A stretch of 64,000 bases of DNA from Ananas comosus. Its lineage: Eukaryota > Streptophyta > Magnoliopsida > Poales > Bromeliaceae. Below, one piece after another: positions 45,914 to 59,213 of the stretch (the stretch's first letter is position 1; each line of letters begins with the position of its first letter). The DNA lies in NCBI RefSeq assembly GCF_001540865.1, contig NC_033638.1, positions 8,785,133 through 8,849,132 of the forward strand, read 5' to 3'. The notes under the pieces were generated by a model that saw only the letters and a program-made list of their open reading frames with translations, was not told the origin of the DNA and made no database searches. The translations under genes and the position numbers were made by a program.

Positions 45914-48900
45914 AGATAACTATGCCCCAATAGTAAGGAGGCTTAATAATTGTGTGGGATTGTTATCATCAACTAATTATGTAAGTGGATTATATCTATC
46001 CCTTGGCCCCATTATATCCACCTCATTTCAACATCAATTTGCTATTTTCTATGCAAAAGTATGTGGAAGCTGCCCCCACCTCCTTGGCCTTGTTTTTTTT
46101 TTGGGTCCTTTTCTAATCTATAAAAAGGAACCTTTTCTTTTTTCTATAGGACCCATTTTCTCTCTTTTTGATCAAGGTTAAAGGTATAAATAGTCCTTAT
46201 GCTATTCCATTTGTAGTTTATTCTCCTTATTTTTCATGTAAACATTTTAATCCCTGACTTATAAAAAATCAATTTATTTATAAAATAGAAAACTTAGATT
46301 TTGTTTGGCATCATTGTCTTTTTCTTTTATATATTAATTATGTTATAATTAATTGTCTTATAATGCATCTCATCAAGCAATGAATGAAAACTTTAATAAT
46401 AATAAAGGCAAAAAAAATTGCTTTTAAGCTATTTATACTTACCGCTGAATAAATACTTTGAACGTACGTAAGGATTGTAATTACTCAATGTTCTCTCCTA
46501 CATTATTCCACATAAATATTTTGATTTTTTTAAAAAAAGGCATTGTTTGTTGCCAAATGCGAGTTTAAATGATTTGCTTATTTTAACAAAAATCTATTGT
46601 TTTTCAATAAGCAAGGACTAAATGTTAGATAATAAAAAAAAACTAAACCATTTAAATTTAAAAAAAAGTCCAAATTATCGATGGGAGATGGTACATAGAA
46701 CAATCCATACGTTTTATTTTTTTATTATTATTATTATTTTATGGACCACTAGTCCATACCTTGAGGAGTACTTTTGAATTGGGAGTGTGAACCAACCAAT
46801 AGGAGCGGGGGAGAAGGGGGAGGTGGGGCCCACAGAGGTCGTTGCCCACGCGTTCGCGCGGGATGGTGACGTGGCGGTCGCGACGAGGACGTTGAAAAAC
46901 CCCCTGGTGTCGTGTGTGGCTGTTCGAGTCGAGGGTGACGTCACTCCGGGCCCCACGTGACGTAACACATGCTAAACGGGTTAGCTGGAGCCGGAAAGGG
47001 ACTTTGGGTTCGAGCCGGATTGGCTTCGGCTTGGTGCCCTGGCTCGAGCCCACGAGCCCAACAAAATATCGGACACGTCGCTTCTCTTTGATAGGAGAAA
47101 ATAGTGTGTGAAAAATGTCAAACGAGCATTTTTAAAAAAATAATTTGAATAATTTAATTATTCTTCCATAAAAAATGTTTATAAAGTATCATTTCCCTCA
47201 ATTCTGTCATTGTGACTTTATTCAATATATTTCTTTCTCTTTACTCACAAAATATGTGGTATTTCTCAAATTATTTTTTTGAAATATAATTAATCATCCT
47301 ATAGATAAAATTTACTATTCTACTAATGCATAAATGTCAAGGCATATTAGAAAGTAAAAAATCAAACTCGTGACGTTCAATGGCACAAGTCTTTATATTG
47401 AATCAGTAATGCCAAAAACTTTTAAGAAATAAAAAATTTTAAACTCTTAATTTTCAATCACATAATTAAGAAAACTTCATAAGAAATAAGTTATCATTAG
47501 ACAAATTATTCTGACGTCCAAAATGGCATAATTTAAAATTTTAAAGTTTGGTATGTTTTGAGATTAGTTCTCTTCATTTTTCGACCTATTTTCGAAATGT
47601 TAGCGGTTGGTAATTGAAGAAATTGAAAGGCCAAAAACTTCAAATCTTATTTAAAGACTAGATAGATTTTCTTGAATCAACTCGATCCTTCAAATCATTA
47701 TAATCCATCATTACTTGATAGAGTTCGCAATGATGAATCCTCACAAAGTTGCAAAACAACAAGCAAATTTAACCTCTTCGGGCCTCCCTATCATGGCCTT
47801 TTCAATCAAAATCACAAGGGCTTAAAAAAGAAGCGATTTGGCAAAAAATAAAAAGGAAAATTGAAATCAAAAGGAAATAAAGATAAAGTATCTTTATCGA
47901 AGTTAGTTGATCTCTAGCTAAGAAGAGGATATATATGTACATATATATACACATCGTCTTCATATTATCATCATTAAATCTTCAAATATTTCCAATTGAA
48001 ATATATATGTGAAGCATGATAAAATAAGATAGAACTCAAGATTACAGCCCACTATTTTTTTATCCCCTATTATTAGGTAGGAAATGGAACCTTCTTTTTG
48101 TAACATGAGCTATGCATGAGTACAAACTCTTATCTTAGAAGATAAAAAAAAAAAGCTAATTTTAGACTTTTAGCACAAATATATATATATATATATATAT
48201 ACATCGAGAACTAGGCTAATATATTATCAATAGCACCAAACAATCGGTGCTATAACTGGACTCTATATATTGAAGAGCAGAGTAAATTTAGTGAAAAATC
48301 GAAGATACTATGGGCCCAATGTTGGATTGATTTTTCATTCTACCGTTATGGAACTACTATGTATTTATATATAATTAGAAAAATTATGGACATGCCAATT
48401 GTCTAACTAATTAGCCAAGTATATATGTTCACTCCACTAGCATTAAAAAAAATATATATAGTTTTTAATGTTCTTAAAAAAATATTAATGGATAGATCAG
48501 TCACACAATTAGAAATTAAAATAAAACCAGAGTCTCTCAGCAATGTGAAGTGGGGGTGATAAGTTTGCACACAACACATGCATGTAGCTGTACTTAGTAT
48601 TCTCCGGGAATAATTAATTTACGAGTGAGTACTAACGAAGTTTCTAAGATAGTGTCACGAAATATTAAAGTACAAAACTTCAAAACAGCTCAGATACAGC
48701 TAAAGAGATAAACCATTTTGAAATAAACCCTATATGAGTTTATCATTTTCTTCGATTAGCACCTTCTTAACTTTAGTTAATTATAATGATTTAAATTATT
48801 TTCTAAAATTAAAATGATTACTCGTTAACTGTTCTGCTTGCCAACGGTGCTCAATTGCTTTTTAAAAAAAAAAAAATTGCACATTAGCTTTTATCGCATT

Positions 48901-49282
48901 TTCAATTGTATTCATAAACTAATTAAAAAAAATTCACATTATGCTTGCTAATGCATAAACTAATTAAACAATTTGAGTAATATATATTTTGGGACACTAT
49001 ATAGCAATATGGCCTATATAGTTGATGGATTAATGCTATGTAAAATTTCCAAACCCCTACTAAAGGTAACCAAAGCACGTGAGAAGGAGAGGGTGCAATT
49101 CGAGAAGGCATATTCGTTCACGCAAGTGGGAATATTCTTTTCTCTCTCTCTCTCTCTCTCTTTCTCGGCTCATTTTGATGCATGAAATGAGCCACCTATG
49201 GAGGGGAAAAAAAATAAAAGGCTTTTGCTTCGAGAGAAAAGCAAGCTAATAAGCCAAGCAAATCACATGAATATAACACCTC

Positions 49283-49314
<32 letters not shown>

Positions 49315-50079
49315 TCTTATTTTTAACAAAACACCTTAGTACAATTCCTAAGTTGGTTAGGGTGTCTTTTCTCACTCTAGGGAAACCCACCCACTTGAAA
49401 TAAAAAGGGAAATAAATGGGTGTTTCTAATTAACTTTCTATAATAAGATAAGATAGGGATAGTGCAATTTGATTTGAGCATGGACCATGTGGGCACATTT
49501 GGGGTTACATAATTTGGGTCATGAGGACTACATATGTGTATGTATGTGTAGTGGTCTTCTTGCTTGGTAGGCATCAAATTAGATTTCATGAGAGGGACAT
49601 TAATCCATACATTCCACTAGATTCATAAATTTGAAGAGAGTTTGAGAAAACCCACCTTGTTAAATTTTGGAAAGTGTTAAGGATTCTTGATATATAGAGT
49701 ATATAAGTGCATTGTTCAATGTATAGAGATAAGTTTGGACTCTCCATTTATGTAAATATAAATAAATCAAAACCATAAATATATACATATATATGATTCA
49801 TTAATTCCACTGAGATTTCACTTTACAATCAACAAACATGGGTCATGAGTTATAATTAAACAAAAAATTAAAAATATAATTTACACTAGTTCTCACACCT
49901 TTTATATATCTCTGTCCTAAATATATATTTATGCTAGGGCAATCACAAATTTTTAGAAACAATACCGAGAAAAAAACAAGGCACTTCTCAGCGTCTGAAC
50001 AATTAGACATGAGAGGCCATGGTGCAAGGTCACAGCATCAACTAATAAATCAAACTCGATCCACTATATATATATGATC
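45914..50079. other. intergenic DNA; GC-rich patch at 46790-47070
   Basis: The patch has GTGGGGCCCAC, CCACGCGTTCGCGCGGG and CACGTGACGT, and several overlapping frames of 65-104 codons on both strands with no family similarity; promoter-like composition only. The rest is AT-rich, with (AT)n at about 48178-48200 and (CT)n tracts at 49140-49163 and 49290-49313. 49700-50079 is the 3' flank of the NAC gene. Confidence 0.4.
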
Positions 50080-51336
50080 TCAATATTTCCACATGCCATC
50101 GAAGGGAGGAGGGTCGTCGAGGTCGCCGTAGGGCGTCGTCGTCGTTGAGAACACCGGAGCGATCTTCGGGTTCCGGTCGGCGCTCGCTGCGGTGACCGAC
50201 GTCGCCGACTGGCGCGACTGCTGCTCGGCCTTGCAGTGCCGCCTGATGGCCGCTGCCGACGTGTCGTTGGCGGCGGCCAGAGCGCGGACCATCTCCGCCT
50301 CTTCGTGGCGGTGCAAGTACCTGGCCACGTTCGTCGGCGCGGACGGCACGAAGTAGGATCCTGGAGGGGGCATGGTAGGGTAGAACATGAGATCGTCAGG
50401 TTCGTTTTGATTCAAGTACTGGTTCGGAACGGAGATGCCGGAGTCGATTTCGTCGATGCCGAGCGCGCCGTCGCTGACGCAGTCGACGTAACCGGAGCCA
50501 TTGTAGGAAGGGTCGATGAGAGGGGGCAATGTTGCTGAATCCAACAGATCGTAATTCCCAAAGGGCTCGTTGATCCTCCCAAGTCCAGGGTTTGGTGGTG
50601 TGGTCTTAACACTTAGGCTCTTATCGAAGACCCTGCACACAACCCATTCATCCTGCAATCGTATACACTATATATGTTAGCTAGCTAGCTATATAGTAAT
50701 AGAAAAGAGTAAAAAGAAAAGAGATTAAGTAAAGTATATATATATATATATATAGGCACGTACCTTTGAGGATCTGTGGATGTGGGGAGGGAGTTTCCCT
50801 TCGAGCCTATATTCATGCATGACCCAGTTGGTTTTCTCTCCCTTGGGGGCTCTACCCAGGTAGAACACAAGGGTTTTTTTCATACCAACAAGGTTTTTCC
50901 CTCTATATATCTCCTTATCTTTTCCTGTGGCTTTCCAATACCCGGATTCTGTGGCCCTATTGGTTCTTGTCCCTGTTGGGTATTTTCTATCCTTGTGATA
51001 GAAAAAGTACAGCTCCTTCCCTCCCATCTTAGCCTTGCCTATATTCATTAACAAAAAACCACATCAAGAACACACCATAACAAAAAATAAAAGAAAAAAA
51101 AAGATACCAAGTTCTCAAAATTAGAACTAAAACCTCAAAAAAAAAAAAACCCAAAAAAAAGGGGGTGGGGACTTACTCGAGAGAGTCCATGGCTCACACT
51201 TGTTGAGGTCCACCTCACCAATGGCCCAAGAGGTGAAACCATGGTTCCCAATCTTGGGAGAGAGGTAGTGGGTGATGAGCTCTTCATCTGTTGGGTGGAA
51301 CCTAAACCCGGGGGGTAATTGTGTGCTCTGATCCAT
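50080..51336 (-). CDS. NAC-domain transcription factor
   Basis: Exons 51336-51177, 51038-50764 and 50652-50080 give a 335-residue protein with the classic NAC gene structure. Junctions TCGA|GTAAGT ... ATAG|GCAAGG and AAAG|GTACGT ... GCAG|GATGAA keep frame. The NAC domain fills residues ~6-155 with all five subdomains: [17 protein letters not shown] around [69 protein letters not shown]. The C-terminal half is Pro/Ser/Asp-rich, as expected of an activation region, ending DGMWKY. NAC proteins bind CACG-core promoter elements as dimers in the nucleus. The domain resembles the NAM/NAC100-NAC087 side of the family, but subgroup is inference. The first-exon HYLSPKI differs slightly from the commoner YYL.

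KV-type sequence. TATA box about 230 bases upstream. Confidence 0.94.
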
Positions 51337-51562
51337 TGATTATTTGGGGCAAACAAAAAAGACAAAAAAAAAAAAAAAAAAAAAAAAAACAAAACAACAA
51401 CAACAACAAGGAGAGAGTATATATATAATAATTAATTAGAGAGCTAGAGAGTTTAGAGACCCAAGAGGGGAGAACAAGAAGGGATGGGAATTAATGGGAG
51501 AGAGTTGTGATTTCAAGGTAGGGGAGATTTAAGAAGAGAATTAAGAGGTGGTGGTGGGGGGG

Positions 51563-51571
51563 TTTTATATA
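51563..51571 (-). promoter_or_regulatory. TATA box of the NAC gene
   Basis: TATATAAAA on the - strand, about 227 bases upstream of the ATG at 51336. The intervening leader includes a ~26-bp poly(T) on the - strand (51365-51390). Confidence 0.6.
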
Positions 51572-51599
51572 GGCAACAAGATTCCGTGCTTGTGGAGGC

Positions 51600-54500
51600 T
51601 ACTTCTCAGACAAGCCTCGTTGGAGGGTCCTCTACTGTTAAAAAAATTATATATATATATACATATATCCAAGTGTGTTTACTTACTCACCAATCATCTA
51701 GTAACCTTGCATCCATTTTCTATTAAAACAAATAAATACTAAAAAATAGATTTATTATTCTATGTTTTGTATGGATATTTTTACGAAACAACTTTTATAA
51801 AAAAGCTTCTTGACTTATTAATAATAGAAATTAAAATAAGAGATGAGATGGAAGGAAAATTCAGCAAGCAATTTGTGGATATTGCAGTAGACCAGGTCTA
51901 AATGAAAAATCTCTCCATTATCTCTCTCTCCATGTCTTTTTCACACCATTTCTCTTTTATTTCTTTTGCACCTGGTGTGTCTAATTCAAATTGTCAATTG
52001 ACAATATAGAGTATGGGGAAAAGCTGGTGCTCTCTTAATTTCTACATGCTATAGACCAATGTTTTTGGCATGGACCTCGTGAAGGCGTTAACTGCATGTG
52101 AGTCCAATAAACTACCATATACAGTAACAAAGTGGGAGGGGCTAATTTAGGCATCATTTATTTGATACATTTTTTTATAAATTCAAGAAACTATGCAATC
52201 TAGTGGCGACGAAATGTAAAAGCTGTGTAACAATAATACATTTTCATTCTTTTTTTTTTTTTTTAATACTCTGGTGCATTATTCAGCTGAACGAAAAGTC
52301 CCTCCGTTCGCACATTCAATTACGTAAATTTGAGTAAATGAAATTTAGAAAAAAACTGATCGATCGAGTACCAAACAAGGCCTTTGAAATAAGATAACTA
52401 AGCAAATTAATGGATAATTGTTAAGGATAAACATAATAAAATCCTTTAAAGTGATGCACTTTACAGTTAAGAGCTTGTCCTTTTTTAAGTCGCATGGCAT
52501 GGAAGTGTTGTAAATGGTTGCCATGTAAGTGGACTTGGTTTGCTTTTGCTTATTTCTCATTACTTGGCCCCTACTTCATCTTTTTCAAAACGACATAAAA
52601 ATTAATTAATAACCAACTAACTATATAAAAACATGACATTTTAAACTCATTATTTTTACCATAAAAACCAAAAAAAAAAAAAACTAATTTTTCAACTTGA
52701 GATAATGGAGATAAAGTTAATTACATATTAATTAACTGTTTTGCAACTTATTGACTTAATATGTTAATTGTACTTAGTTAGAGAACACGTGGAAATGACA
52801 TGGTTTAGGTCTCGTTACGACATTTAATAACATTTTAAAGCTTTGCTTATGATGTGTCACGGAATATTTTTTTTTTATTTTTACCATTTCAAATCATGAG
52901 AACTACTTAAAAAATAGCAAATTTGGCCTAAAAAATTTCAACTATACTGGCTTATTTTCCATATATTATGATTACAAACTAAACTTAGAATATAAAAAGT
53001 GGAAAACTCGATCCATTGATTATTGAGTCAATCATTTTTATAATAATTAAACTATTAAATTGTTTGCATTATCAAATGGCCTCCACAGGGTGTCTTTACT
53101 TTCCTAGGGGAAGGAATATATACAAGGTTTTTATATTTCGAAACAATTAATTAATATATGCAAAATAATATAAAGAAATTTTTTATGTTATCGCAAATTG
53201 TTCTGTAATCCCCTAACAAGTCCCAAAGTGATGAACTATAATTTAAAAAAAAAAAGGAATTAGACTCTCCTAAATTTTGACTCAATTAAGAATTATTATT
53301 TTTATATTTATATAATTAGAATCACATTAACATTATAGTTTATTTCGATTGAATATCCTATTCATATTTCCTCCAAGTTCGTTGATCATCGTTTACACGG
53401 CGTGACGAAAAAAGATGATTAGGTACTGCACTATTACGACTTTTCAGTCACATCCCGATGGTAGTTAAAATATAAGACGATAAATTAAATCGAACTATTG
53501 ACTAAAAGAGATGAGATTGTTCATAAATTATTAGCTTTAAACTTTTGAGCAATAAACTACATATAAAATTAGGTCAAAGTTCGTGAAAGGATAAAGTTTC
53601 TTTTTATTTACTTTTAAAAAAGTTTAATAAAATAAACTTTTATCTTAACCAATTATAGGTAACAAAACAACACTAACTGTGAGCCTACTCTTTTAATTAC
53701 CCTAACCACTACCTAAGAGAAGGGTTAAAAAGGCAAAGCAAAGAGTTTAGGTAAAAATAACAACAGAAATAAATAATAATAAAAAAAAATCAAAAGATCA
53801 TCCGTGGGTCCCACACGAGGGTGAGAGACACGTGTCGCCCGCTGTATCCAGCCGGAAAACAGGTAGTGATTCGGGGCTGCTCTCGCTACGTGGCATCTCC
53901 TCACCTCACCCATTCCATACACGTCCATTTTCTCTCTCCTCGGTCAATTTTTTTTAAAAAAAAAAAATTAGAGAAAAATTCATTGAGTGCATATATGGTA
54001 TACCAACGAAATTTGAATAGAACACGGCTTCTGATTCTCTAATCAGAATAAATCGAAAATATTTTAAATTAGTAACAGTGATACTACTTTTATACTACAG
54101 GTTTAAAATAATTTTAAAAGACCTATGCATCATATATAAATTTTTTTAAAAAAATGCGGTGCCTCTTTGGTTTATAAATTATAAAGAAACAAATTTACTT
54201 CGAGTCAAAAGAGGAATTTTAAACAAATAAATAAACCAGAAGAGGTGAATAAAAAATAAAAAAAAAGCAAAAAAAATCCGTGTGGGTCCCACGCGGGAGC
54301 GAGTGGGCCTCACCAACTCGGCCCAGAGTGTGACTTTGTAGCCCACCGACCTTTCGACCGGAAAAAAGATCCCGCGCGCTGACGCGGCGTGACGTCATCG
54401 CGCCCCTCCTTCACGGCTCCCGAGGTTCGAGAACATCTCCCGGAGCGCGCCACGTCCGACGACCGGCGGGGCAATCTCGGCCGTCGGATTAAAAGCACAT

Positions 54501-55197
54501 AACGATTCAACACTTTTTTATTAATTAGCCAAAAAAACATATATTATAATATATACACATGTTGTTACATTTAATATCTCGTGTTGGATATTTGTATAAA
54601 ACTCTATCGTCATGGTAATTAATAGCTAAGTCGACCTCATTGGACCACCATTTATAAAACAGGTATTTTAACATATCTTAAACTGCAAAAATTGAAAAAA
54701 AGAGACTTCGACTAATTAAATCATATATTGTTTGGAAATAAATGAACAAGTGTTCGTTTAGTGTATACTTTGCCACGTACATGTTTCCAACATTAGCAAC
54801 TCAAACACTTAATAGTAAAATATTCAGCCCAATAAGCTTCTTGGTATTTTGATATATATGCCCAAGATTTTGATATGTTGAAAATGAAAATTTTGGTACT
54901 GCTTTCAAATCATGCGTAGTTTATTCAATTTGCTTAACTCCGTTGTCAATTCGTTTACCGTCACCAGTTTCGATGCTGGATAATGCTTAATTTGGACCGC
55001 TAGCTCGATTAGTTTATAAGAAGATAAGGTTCTCGATCAATGAGTGATTAGCGAAGATAACAATGGTTACATGATGATCATGGCGCTAGGTTAGTGGGTG
55101 ACATGTGATTGATCGGGACATGGTTGCGGCGGTGAGCGTGCTTCAGAATTCCCGGCATGTCGTCACGGCATGGTACGGAACGATTGCTTGCGATGAC
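51600..55197. other. intergenic DNA with promoter-like GC patches
   Basis: Two short GC-rich patches (53800-53945 and 54280-54490) each contain GTGGGTCCCAC-type palindromes and ACGT cores (ACACGTGTCG; TGACGTCATC). Frames across them do not resemble a family. The rest is AT-rich with no recognisable gene. Confidence 0.4.
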
Positions 55198-55202
55198 ACG
55201 GA

Positions 55203-55876
55203 TGTTGGGAATCCAGTACTCGCCCCGGTACCGGATCTTGTGAATCCGCAACCCGCTTCGATACCGACTGCTGTGAATCCGGTACCGATGGTTGGGATTC
55301 CGCAACGGAAACGTCAAATCGGATTTTTACCATAAACCCGTCTCCTCAGCAAAAACCGATGCAATCATAAAAGAGAGAAATATGCAGGTAAAATAAGATT
55401 CATTAAATAAGAGAAAATTACACCTGACTCCTCTTCTGCACAGAGTAGCTACAATTCGAGCTCTCTTTCTGAATCTCTCCTACCCTTCTCTCGTCTTCTA
55501 TAATCCCATAAAGAAGACAATCATTCGCGCGCACCCATGCACTAGGTGCACTAAATAACTCTCTCTCTCTCTTTTTCTCTCTCTGGTACGGCACCTAAGA
55601 GGCCTTTTCTCTCTCTCTCCCGTATTCACATCTCAAAAAGCAAACCCACAAAGAGCTATTTATAAGGCTCCACAAAAAACGTACCCCAATCCTAATATAT
55701 TTAGGATTTCTACTCCAATTAATATCTAAATCTATCTTAATTAATCTCTAATAGATTTAAATATTAATCCTAATCTAGTTAGATTTATCCTCTAATTAAT
55801 ATTTAAATCTCAACAGATTTAAATATTAATTATTATCCAAATAGAATTCAATTACAAATCTAACCAAATCTTAACA
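55203..55876 (-). mobile_element. solo LTR
   Basis: On the - strand the segment starts TGTTAAGATTTGG and ends CCCAACA (TG...CA). It is flanked by the exact 5-bp direct repeat ACGGA (55198-55202, 55877-55881). A TATAAATAGC promoter motif lies in the proposed U3, followed by a GA-rich stretch and an A/T-rich TTTAATGAATC 3' part, the layout of a retrotransposon LTR. No internal coding region adjoins it. Superfamily (Copia or Gypsy) is not determinable. Confidence 0.6.
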
Positions 55877-55881
55877 ACGGA

Positions 55882-58076
55882 GGGCAAGATAATGTGGCTT
55901 GGATTAGGAGGATCATTTGGTGCAAAAAAATAAGGCATTTTAAGTAGGCGTTTGTAAAGCCATTCCCCCCTTTCCACACTTGATGAATGGATGTTAGCTT
56001 AGTAAAGGTTTTTGGCCTAACCCTTGATGAGTGGAGCTTTATCCTTTGAAGGGAATCATGGAATCATTCAATAGAAAAAGAAACAAGCGTAAAATGTATG
56101 GACGGTCCCTGTACTATCTCAATTTGGCATCTCCCTGTACTTTTAATTTAAATATTTTAGTTTCTGAATATTAGAAAAGGATCAGCTTTTAGTATAAACG
56201 ATATTTAAAACAAACTAAAGCAAGTAAATTATTTATAATAGAAGGTTAAAATAGCCTTTTTTTTTGACGTGCAGAAACTAAAATTTTCAGATAAAAATAT
56301 AAAAACCAACTTGCAATATATATAGAAACAATACAACGAAAATCCGTACATTCTACTCTTAGTAGGTGGAGATTTGGGGTGATGAATGATTGGATACTCT
56401 GCATGACACAAGACATAGAAATTTATTAAAATATATTTTTTACATTTTTTAATAATTTTTTATAATTTTTTTTTATAGAAAAGATATAATCTTTGAGTAG
56501 AATTACAGAATGACACTTGGCGACCCGCGAGACGCGGGGCTTCGCCAGCTAACACGTGTCGACTAAGTCATAGCTAGCCAATGAGAGTGGAGGCATGTTA
56601 AGTAGTAGTTTTGTACAACACATTAATGAACTGGAGCTTGGTGGTGTGCTATGGAACAATAGCATCAGCAGTGCTTTGTTTTTTCCCTCTTTTTTTTTAA
56701 ATAAAAAAAATGGTTCCGGGAATTAATCGAACATCTTTCATGTGTTCCGGGGTTGTTTAAATTAGAATAATATAAATATTGCTATTTTATGGGAATCAAT
56801 GTGCAAAAATGAGTAATAGTTAGGCTATTTCAATGCACATGCTTGATATTCCAAAGGGGCAAACCCTTGCCAGCTATTTTACAAGGTGTATCTTAAATTC
56901 CCATGTTTAGCTTTACGGTAAAGAGTTAAGATATTGCTAACTAAAGTCCTATATTAGTACATCTTCATTAGCTCTTTCTGTAGCAGAAACACAAAATGTT
57001 CGGCGAAGTTAACTGTTGCTACTAAAAAACCACACAGAAGGAACGGCAAGCAGACCATTAAGTTCAGAAATAGTGGCGTCCATAAATCGTTACAATATGC
57101 CTCCATCAGTCCTCCATTCAATCTTACATTTCAATTGCTACCATCCAATAAGTCAATTTTTAATCCACCTAAACAATATCGCAGCCCCTCTTGTCTGTGT
57201 TTCGATGAAAGATATCATTGGTATTAAGAGTTATCCCAGATTCACGAACCACTGCTGATGAATAATTAATTAGACGTAACTCATTGCGTCTGTTTGTGTG
57301 ACGCTGCTAAATAGAGATCCAATCCTGAGCTCCTACAGTTTCAGGAGTTTTTGGGCTCTTTCCTTTACTCTTATGTTTATCCGAGAAGATCGAAGGGTAC
57401 GTGATGCAATTCATGGTTACAATAGCAACTGCGACATTGACAACAAATGAAAGAACAGTAGCATAACATTTTGTTTGCACACAATTTTAGCAATTTGTCA
57501 TAATATGGTACGAGCTAGGGTCCAACTCCCTCGATCTATGAGCAAACAAAATGTTTGTTTTACATGTTGTACCTGAGATAACCACCCCCTTGGCTTCTTT
57601 AGACCACTTGTACTAACAATATCCACAAAGTGAGGAACCCTTTTCATTATTAACAGTTAAGAGAGAGAGAGAGAGAGATTTTGTCCACGTACTTCAAAGA
57701 TGATGATGATGATGTTGGTAGCCGTTAACCTTTGTATGAGCACAACTCTATCATGACCAAACGTTACAAACGTGACAAATCTTAAAAAAAAAGTTCGGCT
57801 TATTGTTGGAAAAGCAAGTTCGGCATCATGTATATTAATTGGGAAATATGTGACACGCACTGTCGTATCATGGTTAGTCATCTATAATATCTAACACCCT
57901 TCATGATTGAGGTATCAGAGGTTTAGTACCACTTCCTGTTTAATCTTCTGTGAGGTCGGGGATTGAATTCACCGAATGGACGAAAAGAATGAAACTCAAG
58001 TTGAGTAACATGAGTTTAAAAGAAATTTTACGCCTACGTGCTTGATAAAGAAAAAAGACGTATTAAGAGCCTTTTT
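55882..58076. other. intergenic DNA with a strong GC hairpin at 56517-56548
   Basis: No gene recognised. 56517-56548 can form a stem of TGGCGA/TCGCCA plus CCCGCG/CGCGGG with a 3-base loop in otherwise AT-rich DNA. Its CCCGCG hairpin resembles Helitron 3' hairpins, with CTAA 14 bases further, but the flanking T is missing. Confidence 0.4.
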
Positions 58077-58087
58077 TTATCAATTAT

Positions 58088-58246
58088 TTTTTATTTTTTG
58101 AGAAATAAGTAGCACGCTATCCGCTTCGTTTATTTCATTTAGAAATAAACTTAGGTGGAAATGTGAATCAACTAGAATTCAAACTTGGGTCTCGGATACT
58201 AATCACTAAGTCCTTTGCCACTTGCTTTAGGAACGGTCGATTTTTT
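58088..58246 (-). mobile_element. SINE copy E
   Basis: In reverse orientation: TTTTTTGAGAAATAAGTAGCA, the body (CGAAGCGGATAGCGTGCTAC on -), a B-box region GAATTCAAACTTGGG on +, and the head GCTTTAGGAACGGTCG. The flanks share TTTTTATCAATTAT (left, ending about 58087; right, ending about 58261), a probable target duplication. Edges are blurred by the T-runs. Confidence 0.75.
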
Positions 58247-58393
58247 TTTTTTATCAATTATCATAAATATCTTTTAGGTACTAACACAACAATCCAAATT
58301 AACACAGGAGATGAAATGCCTGATTTTGTGTTAGGAATTTAGTTAAATTATTGCTCGATCGTGCACCTCTAAAATAATATATATATATAACTA

Positions 58394-58924
58394 GGCTACT
58401 ATACTATCGGTAGCACGGAGCGCTCCGTGCTACCAAGTTGTTTTCGATGGTGCGGCTTCCAAATCGACGATCGGCTCCGTTATACTTGATTTACACTATT
58501 GAAAGTATTTAGAAACTAAATTTCATAATTTTTCGATATCATTTACCTATCAAACAAGTAGTCTAAAATTGAACGGCTGAAAATAAAAATCTCATAAAAA
58601 ATGATGATAAAAGATTTAAATTCAAGATCAGATATACTGATCTTACTCTAAATAATGAAAAGAATTTTTTATAAAATTTTCATCGCATTTAGATTGTTTT
58701 ACACCGTTAAACTCACAAACACACCACATCGGCTATTAAAATTGTCAATTTTGAGATCTTTTGATCACTAGTCAAATGATGTCGAAAAATTCTGAAATTT
58801 AGTTTCCAAATACTTTTAATAGTGTAGATCAAATTTAACGGAGGCGATCGTCGATTTGGAAGCCGTATCATCGAAAATAACTTGGTAGCATGGAGCGCTC
58901 CGTGCTACCGATAGCATAGTAGCC
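58394..58924. mobile_element. foldback MITE, copy 3, with palindromic subtermini
   Basis: The 531-bp element has ~45-bp terminal inverted repeats starting GGCTACTAT(A/G)CTATCGG, with about two mismatches by my count. Each end includes a 26-bp palindrome centred on GGAGCGCTCC (perfect on the left). Interior arms (CAAATCGACGATCGGCTCCG and its inverted partner) are shared with 1836-2370 and 42192-42718. It lies next to (CT)n and (AT)n runs at 58929-58968. Its internal AT-rich core has no ORF. Confidence 0.8.
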
Positions 58925-58927
58925 GGA

Positions 58928-58973
<46 letters not shown>

Positions 58974-59148
58974 ATCATGTATCAAATAATTATTTTTAAA
59001 AACACAAAATTGCGGCTGTTTATTTCGCGTACTTGTGCGGCGTTCTTTTGGCTTTTTGTATTGATGATGTGATCCCCAATGCAGCAATTATTGCCTACGG
59101 GCTCTTTTCGCTATAAAAAGAGGCACACACATAAAAATAAAAATAAAT

Positions 59149-59150
<2 letters not shown>

Positions 59151-59208
<58 letters not shown>
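59151..59208. repeat. (GA)n microsatellite
   Basis: About 29 GA units interrupted by one AA. Confidence 0.9.

Positions 59209-59213
<5 letters not shown>

Noticed and set aside
46714..47053. Overlapping 84- and 104-codon - strand frames
   Set aside because: GC-rich DNA has few stop codons by chance; frames exist on both strands and none resembles a family.
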